Assembly (NCBI GenBank): GCA_035274425.1
Contig: DATEOC010000076.1
Coordinates: forward strand, 1 to 64,000
Direction: 5' to 3'
Source of the DNA: JADMIH01 sp035274425
GTDB taxonomy: Bacteria; Chloroflexota; Chloroflexia; QHBQ01; JADMIH01
DNA length: 64,000 nucleotides
A program made the translations under genes and the position numbers. How positions within the stretch are numbered: position 1 is the first letter of the stretch; each line of letters opens with the position of its first letter. The notes beneath the pieces are model-generated. The model saw nothing but the letters and a program-made list of their open reading frames with translations, ran no database searches and was not told the origin of the DNA. Shown here piece by piece: positions 60,715 to 64,000 of the stretch.

Positions 60715-61162
60715 GGTCCAGGAAATATACTTCTATAGCGTCCGCGAAAAGCCTTATGGCTGCTTCTCAAACTTCTCTCCACACGGCTTCGAATTGGATG
60801 GCCTCTGGTGGCCGACCAGCGAGCATTACTTTCAAGCACAGAAGTTTCCGGGTACTCCTTATGCTGAACGGATACGCATGACGAAATCTCCCATGATAGC
60901 TGCGAGAATGGGGCGCAGCCGCAAGCATCCCATACGTGGAGACTGGTCAGAGGTCAAAGACGACATTATGCGTAAGGCCGTACTCTACAAGTTCAGCGCT
61001 AATAAGGACATCCTGGGAGTGCTTTTGTCCACAGGCGATGCCATTCTCATTGAGAACGCACCCGGAGATTACTATTGGGGCTGCGGCAGCGATGGGACCG
61101 GGATGAATATGCTGGGCCGCATATTGATGGAAGTGCGAGAAGAACTTCGAGCGGGCGGGTAA
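60704..61162 (+). CDS. NADAR family protein (YbiA-like)
   Basis: 152 residues. FYSVREKPYGCFSNFSPHGFELDGLWWPTSEHYFQAQKF (N-glycosidase fold hallmark), RMGRSRKHPIRGDW, YWGCGSDGTGMNMLGRILMEVREEL. Family members remove damaged riboflavin-pathway intermediates or ADP-ribose from substrates; which applies is unknown. ATG 60704 overlaps the end of the repressor gene by 11 nt, suggesting coupled translation. Confidence 0.88.
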   Translation: MNGKVQEIYFYSVREKPYGCFSNFSPHGFELDGLWWPTSEHYFQAQKFPGTPYAERIRMTKSPMIAARMGRSRKHPIRGDWSEVKDDIMRKAVLYKFSANKDILGVLLSTGDAILIENAPGDYYWGCGSDGTGMNMLGRILMEVREELRAGG

Positions 61163-61186
61163 ACCTACGACATCCCTGGACACGCG

Positions 61187-61783
61187 CTATGGCACGTAAC
61201 CTAGCCTTGCTTCCAGCCCCGCCTTTACGCCAGGCCATTCGTCGTCGATGATACTGTACATCACCGTATCACGAAGAAACCCATCCGGCATTACCACGTG
61301 CTTGCGTAATGTCCCCTCCAATTTCGCTCCCAGCTTGGCTATGGCGGCCTGGCTGTGCAAGTTGCGCCCGTCGGTCTTGAGCTGCACGCGTATAGCGCCC
61401 AGCGTCTCGAAAGCGTGTCGCAGCAGCAGGTACTTGTTCTCAGGGTTGACGAGGGTGCCGTGGTATGCCCGACCTATCCACGTTGAGCCGATCTCCAGGC
61501 CGCGATGCGCCGGGCGTATCTCCAGGTAGGAGGTGGTCCCTATTGCCTTGCCTGTCTCCTGCGACACGATAGCGAAAGAGCACCAGTCAGGTATGGACAG
61601 CAGGGCCTTGATGTTGGAGCGGAATGCGTCTACGGACGATACGTCGGCCCAGGTCCACATGTAAGGGAAGAGGCCAGGGTCGGCCACCTCCCACAGCTCA
61701 GGCGCGTGATCGACGCTGAGCAGCTCAACGCGCACGATTCGGCCCTCAAGCCTTACCGGTTCGACATTCACAAGCCCCTCCAA
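61187..61783 (-). CDS. GNAT acetyltransferase (RimJ/RimL-like)
   Basis: 198 residues. VEPVRLEGRIVRVELLSVDHAPELW, GTTSYLEIRPAHRGLEIGSTWIGRAYHGTLVNPENKYLLLRHAF, LKTDGRNLHSQAAIAKLGAKLEG: the usual order of RimJ/RimL-type acetyltransferases. Substrate unknown. Confidence 0.85.
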   Translation of the reverse strand: MEGLVNVEPVRLEGRIVRVELLSVDHAPELWEVADPGLFPYMWTWADVSSVDAFRSNIKALLSIPDWCSFAIVSQETGKAIGTTSYLEIRPAHRGLEIGSTWIGRAYHGTLVNPENKYLLLRHAFETLGAIRVQLKTDGRNLHSQAAIAKLGAKLEGTLRKHVVMPDGFLRDTVMYSIIDDEWPGVKAGLEARLGYVP

Positions 61784-61833
61784 TTCTAGATTTGTTCACC
61801 GCAGAGTTCGCAGAGATTTTTCCAATTTAGGAC

Positions 61834-61870
61834 CTTGAACCTTGAACCTTGAACTTTGAACTTTGAACGG
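61834..61870. repeat. TTGAACC/TTGAACT tract
   Basis: Five units (ACCTTGA x3, ACTTTGA x2), preceded by TTCACCGCAGAG. Spacer 61784-61912 contains nothing else. Confidence 0.85.
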
Positions 61871-61912
61871 TTTACCAGCCACGGTTTGCTTTGCTCCCAA
61901 AACGCATTAAAG

Positions 61913-61944
61913 CCAAACACCCACCGGGCAGGGCGGGTGTTTGG
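61913..61944 (+). terminator. CCAAACACCC hairpin
   Basis: 10-bp perfect arms 61913-61922 and 61935-61944. No gene ends nearby on the plus strand, so it may be a leader hairpin for the small ORF at 61968 or a free-standing element. Confidence 0.5.
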
Positions 61945-61967
61945 TTGCAAGGAAGGAGCGAAGAGCC

Positions 61968-62105
61968 ATGCGGCGCAAAAAACATGTTAGCTTCGACTCA
62001 TTAATTACGACGAGTTACCTGGACCCTTTATTACAGCTAACTTATCGATTTCCTACGATTCCACAATGCAGTTACGAAAATCGTGAGCTTACTGCGGCAA
62101 CTTGA
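61968..62105 (+). CDS. Possible 45-residue small protein
   Basis: ATG 61968, 9 nt after GGAAGGAG, frame open to TGA at 62103-62105. Sequence starts MRRKKHVSFDSL and ends ENRELTAAT. No family recognised, and it abuts the stop of a minus-strand gene. Supported only by the SD. Confidence 0.25.
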   Translation: MRRKKHVSFDSLITTSYLDPLLQLTYRFPTIPQCSYENRELTAAT

Positions 62106-62900
62106 TTAGTAGCGACGTGTCCTGCGTCTCATGTCAGCCTCAAGCTCGTTGTGCGCCCAGAAACCCGACAGGAGGGGCACGATGATAAAGATCGCTATGA
62201 AGGGATACATGAAACATTGCACCGTGCCCAGGGTGCAGAAGGTGACCACCAGGTTGGCGGGGATCACCACGAAGAGCACTACCAGGCCGTAGACAAACCA
62301 CAGGAGCATGAGCGAGATGCCGCGCGGCACGTGCCCGGAGTACATGTGCCCTACGCCAAGAAAGCCCACTAGACCTAAAAGCTCAAGCAAGAAACCCATT
62401 ATTGGGTTCTTGGCAGGCGCATCATCGTCTAGCTGCACCTGGTAGCTCCCGTATGTCGTAGAGGGTTGGGAGAAGGTGGGGTAGCTCTGCACCGGCCCGG
62501 CAGGTTGGAACTCGGAGGGCTGGAGCATCTGGGAGTCGCGATAGAGGGGCGGAGGCGGTAGCGCAAGCTCGTCATGCGTCACGGGCACCAGGCTACCGCC
62601 ATGCGACTGGCCCTGGCTCGTGCTCTGGCCTGGTACAGGTGTGCCTGCGCCACCCTGGACCGATTGGTCGGGAGGGGTGGGCTGCTGCGTTGATGAGGGT
62701 TGCGAAGCTGCCGCGAGCTGGCTGCGTTGCTCCTCAGTCAGCGAGCCGAGATCGAGAGTAGGCGTGCCTGCCGAGAGGCCCGGAAGCTGTCCCGTAGCCT
62801 GAGCATAAGAGGTCAGGTTATACCCGCACTCCGGGCAGAAGCGCGAGGTGCTGGGTACCTGGTTGCCACACGATGGGCAGGTCACTGGCTCCATGCTCAT
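62106..62900 (-). CDS. Zinc-ribbon and TM2-like membrane protein
   Basis: 264 residues. Zinc ribbon CPSCGNQVPSTSRFCPECG (about 8-26), a Ser/Gln/Pro-rich linker (35-160), then three or four helices (MGFLLELLGLVGFLGVGHMYSG, ISLMLLWFVYGLVVLFVVIPA, PFIAIFIIVPLLSGFWAHNE) with the G-x-GHMY pattern of TM2-like proteins. Function unknown. The promoter lies at 62994-63023, so the leader contains an ATAGACG tract. Confidence 0.75.
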   Translation of the reverse strand: MSMEPVTCPSCGNQVPSTSRFCPECGYNLTSYAQATGQLPGLSAGTPTLDLGSLTEEQRSQLAAASQPSSTQQPTPPDQSVQGGAGTPVPGQSTSQGQSHGGSLVPVTHDELALPPPPLYRDSQMLQPSEFQPAGPVQSYPTFSQPSTTYGSYQVQLDDDAPAKNPIMGFLLELLGLVGFLGVGHMYSGHVPRGISLMLLWFVYGLVVLFVVIPANLVVTFCTLGTVQCFMYPFIAIFIIVPLLSGFWAHNELEADMRRRTRRY

Positions 62901-62917
62901 TGAGTAGTTCTCCTTGG

Positions 62918-62956
62918 GGACGATAGACGATAGACGATAGACGATAGACGATAGAG
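62918..62956. repeat. ATAGACG tract in the leader of the zinc-ribbon gene
   Basis: Five GATAGAC units between promoter and start codon; a length change would alter the leader, not the frame. Confidence 0.85.
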
Positions 62957-62993
62957 TTGCCTGGACAGCTTATGCTATTATGGTCAGCGCCTG

Positions 62994-63023
62994 ATTATAT
63001 GTAGGCATAACTGTCCCTGTCAA
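62994..63023 (-). promoter_or_regulatory. Consensus promoter of the zinc-ribbon gene
   Basis: Minus strand TTGACA (63023-63018), 18-bp spacer, TATAAT (62999-62994). About 95 bp before the start codon. Confidence 0.75.
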
Positions 63024-63084
63024 TATCTACGCGTCCAACGACAATTCGTTACAATTCAAGCCCCTACCTCACGCCTCACGGTTC

Positions 63085-63112
63085 ATCGTCTATCGTCCTT
63101 CGTCCGTCGTCC
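63085..63112. repeat. CGTCTAT/CGTCCTT tract
   Basis: Four units (CATCGTC, TATCGTC, CTTCGTC, CGTCGTC, CTTCACC) at the 3' end of the P/Q-rich gene. Confidence 0.8.
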
Positions 63113-63113
63113 T

Positions 63114-64000
63114 TCACCGCCCCTCGCGCTGGCGGCGCTCGTTCAAGGCCTGGCGTACCATCTCTTCGTATTCGGGCGTGCCGGGCTTAGGCCTGGGTTG
63201 GCTGGAGTCGTAGGGTGATGCCGGGGGACCCTGGTTCTGGCTGGGAGACTGGGAGGGTAAGGGGCCTGTGGAGATTCCACGCTGGGCGAGCGCTTGCCGT
63301 ACCATCTCTTCATACTCAGGCGTGCCGGGCTTGGGGCGTGGTTGGCCCGGTTGGGGTTGCCACGCGGGTTGAGCCTGTGGCTGCTGTGGTGATGATTGGT
63401 AAGGCTGAGACGATGATGCGGGCGATGAGGGCAAGGGGCCCGTGCCGATACCACGCTGGGCAAGGGCAGCCCTTGCCATCTCTTCATATTCGGGTGTGCC
63501 GGGCTTGGGGCGTGGTTGGCCGGGTTGAGGTTGCCATGACGGCTGAGCCTGTGGCTGCTGTGGTTGTGCCTGGGGTGCCGGCGTAGAGGGATTGTAAGGG
63601 ATGCCACGCTGAGCCAGCGCAGCACGCACCATAGCATCATATTCAGGGGTGCCACGCTGGGGCCTGGGCATTCCGGGCGCGGGTTGCCATGCCTCGGCAT
63701 TTGCTTGGTCGGCGGGTCCGACGCCCGTGGCATAAGGGTCGGGTGCCCCTGATTGGGCGAATTGCTGCCAGGTTGCCTGCTCCTGGGAGGAAGTCTCTTC
63801 CTGAGGAGCAGTGGCCTTGCCGCCTGCCCCACCCATACCTGAGAATGCCTGCCATGCAGCCGCATCATAAGGGGAGACCGCACTACCCTGGTAAGAATTG
63901 CCCAGGTTTGGCTGCGTGCTGGAGGTAGGGGTGATAGTAATAGGCATGACGGTCTGCGGGCGTGAAGGTGGTGGAGCAGGCTCGGCCTGCGCAGGCGCTA
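63114..64000 (-). CDS. P/Q-rich protein with PGTPEYEEMVRQALAQRG repeats (5' end outside window)
   Basis: At least 295 residues; the frame stays open to the right edge with residues upstream of the ATG at 63947 (APAQAEPAPPPSRPQTV), and that ATG has no SD, so the N-terminus is missing. Four copies of an 18-20-residue motif (PGTPEYEEMVRQALAQRG) are separated by Gln/Pro linkers (SWQPQPGQPRP). The charged short helices in a disordered chain suggest a multivalent binding protein. Same strand as the zinc-ribbon protein. Confidence 0.7.
   Translation of the reverse strand, partial: APAQAEPAPPPSRPQTVMPITITPTSSTQPNLGNSYQGSAVSPYDAAAWQAFSGMGGAGGKATAPQEETSSQEQATWQQFAQSGAPDPYATGVGPADQANAEAWQPAPGMPRPQRGTPEYDAMVRAALAQRGIPYNPSTPAPQAQPQQPQAQPSWQPQPGQPRPKPGTPEYEEMARAALAQRGIGTGPLPSSPASSSQPYQSSPQQPQAQPAWQPQPGQPRPKPGTPEYEEMVRQALAQRGISTGPLPSQSPSQNQGPPASPYDSSQPRPKPGTPEYEEMVRQALNERRQREGR

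Overview
The window is 64 kb of moderately high-GC bacterial chromosome. The gene content (glyoxylate bypass with AceK, an Sdh1-like succinate dehydrogenase anchor, S-layer homology protein, T-box-controlled valS, secreted proteins carrying FxxTG...QYFERAVFE modules, polyprenol-phosphate-mannose glycosyltransferases) fits an aerobic heterotroph of the Chloroflexota or a relative. That placement rests on family knowledge and was not computed. No phage, plasmid, transposase, rRNA or CRISPR array is visible.

Layout. 1-9 kb: methyltransferase, topA, mutS, a GNAT and a small secreted protein. 9-20 kb: carbon metabolism on the minus strand, namely a Uma2-aceK-aceB-aceA unit and sdh genes, with a small antitoxin-like/retropepsin pair sitting between sdhA and sdhB. 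20-35 kb: a mostly minus-strand catabolic region (PaaK-type CoA ligase, acyl-CoA dehydrogenase, enoyl-CoA hydratase, two SDRs, RidA, a flavin monooxygenase/old-yellow-enzyme fusion, an LLM oxidoreductase), followed at 36-42.5 kb by a complete LIV-type ABC transporter (livK-G-F-H-M). Together these resemble the 2-aminobenzoyl-CoA (anthranilate) route. 43-55 kb: secreted esterase, DUF192 lipoprotein, PIG-L deacetylase, a mannosyltransferase pair, an MFS transporter and a PQQ-propeller lipoprotein. 55-64 kb: tRNA-Gly, a repeat-rich spacer, the T-box/valS unit, a DtxR-type repressor, NADAR, and envelope-type proteins running off the right edge.

The most notable gene is at 25722-26417: a MerB (organomercurial lyase) family protein whose reading frame is crossed by an in-frame TGA exactly where the catalytic Cys159 of E. 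coli MerB should be. The TGA is followed by a hairpin whose AGGTCT loop and spacing match, from memory, the E. coli fdhF SECIS. I read it as a selenoprotein.

The second theme is repeats. More than thirty tandem heptanucleotide tracts (GACGACG, GACGATA, TCCAAAA, TCCGAAA, GTGCGGA, GTGATGC, CAGAAGG, GACGAAG and relatives) lie between genes and also inside conserved genes (mutS, valS, acyl-CoA dehydrogenase, the monooxygenase fusion, livM and others), where three units of 7 nt encode 7-residue peptide repeats. Alongside them are a family of hairpins with a nearly constant 14-nt loop on unrelated stems, MITE-like palindromes, and very long perfect hairpins placed 4-14 nt after stop codons.
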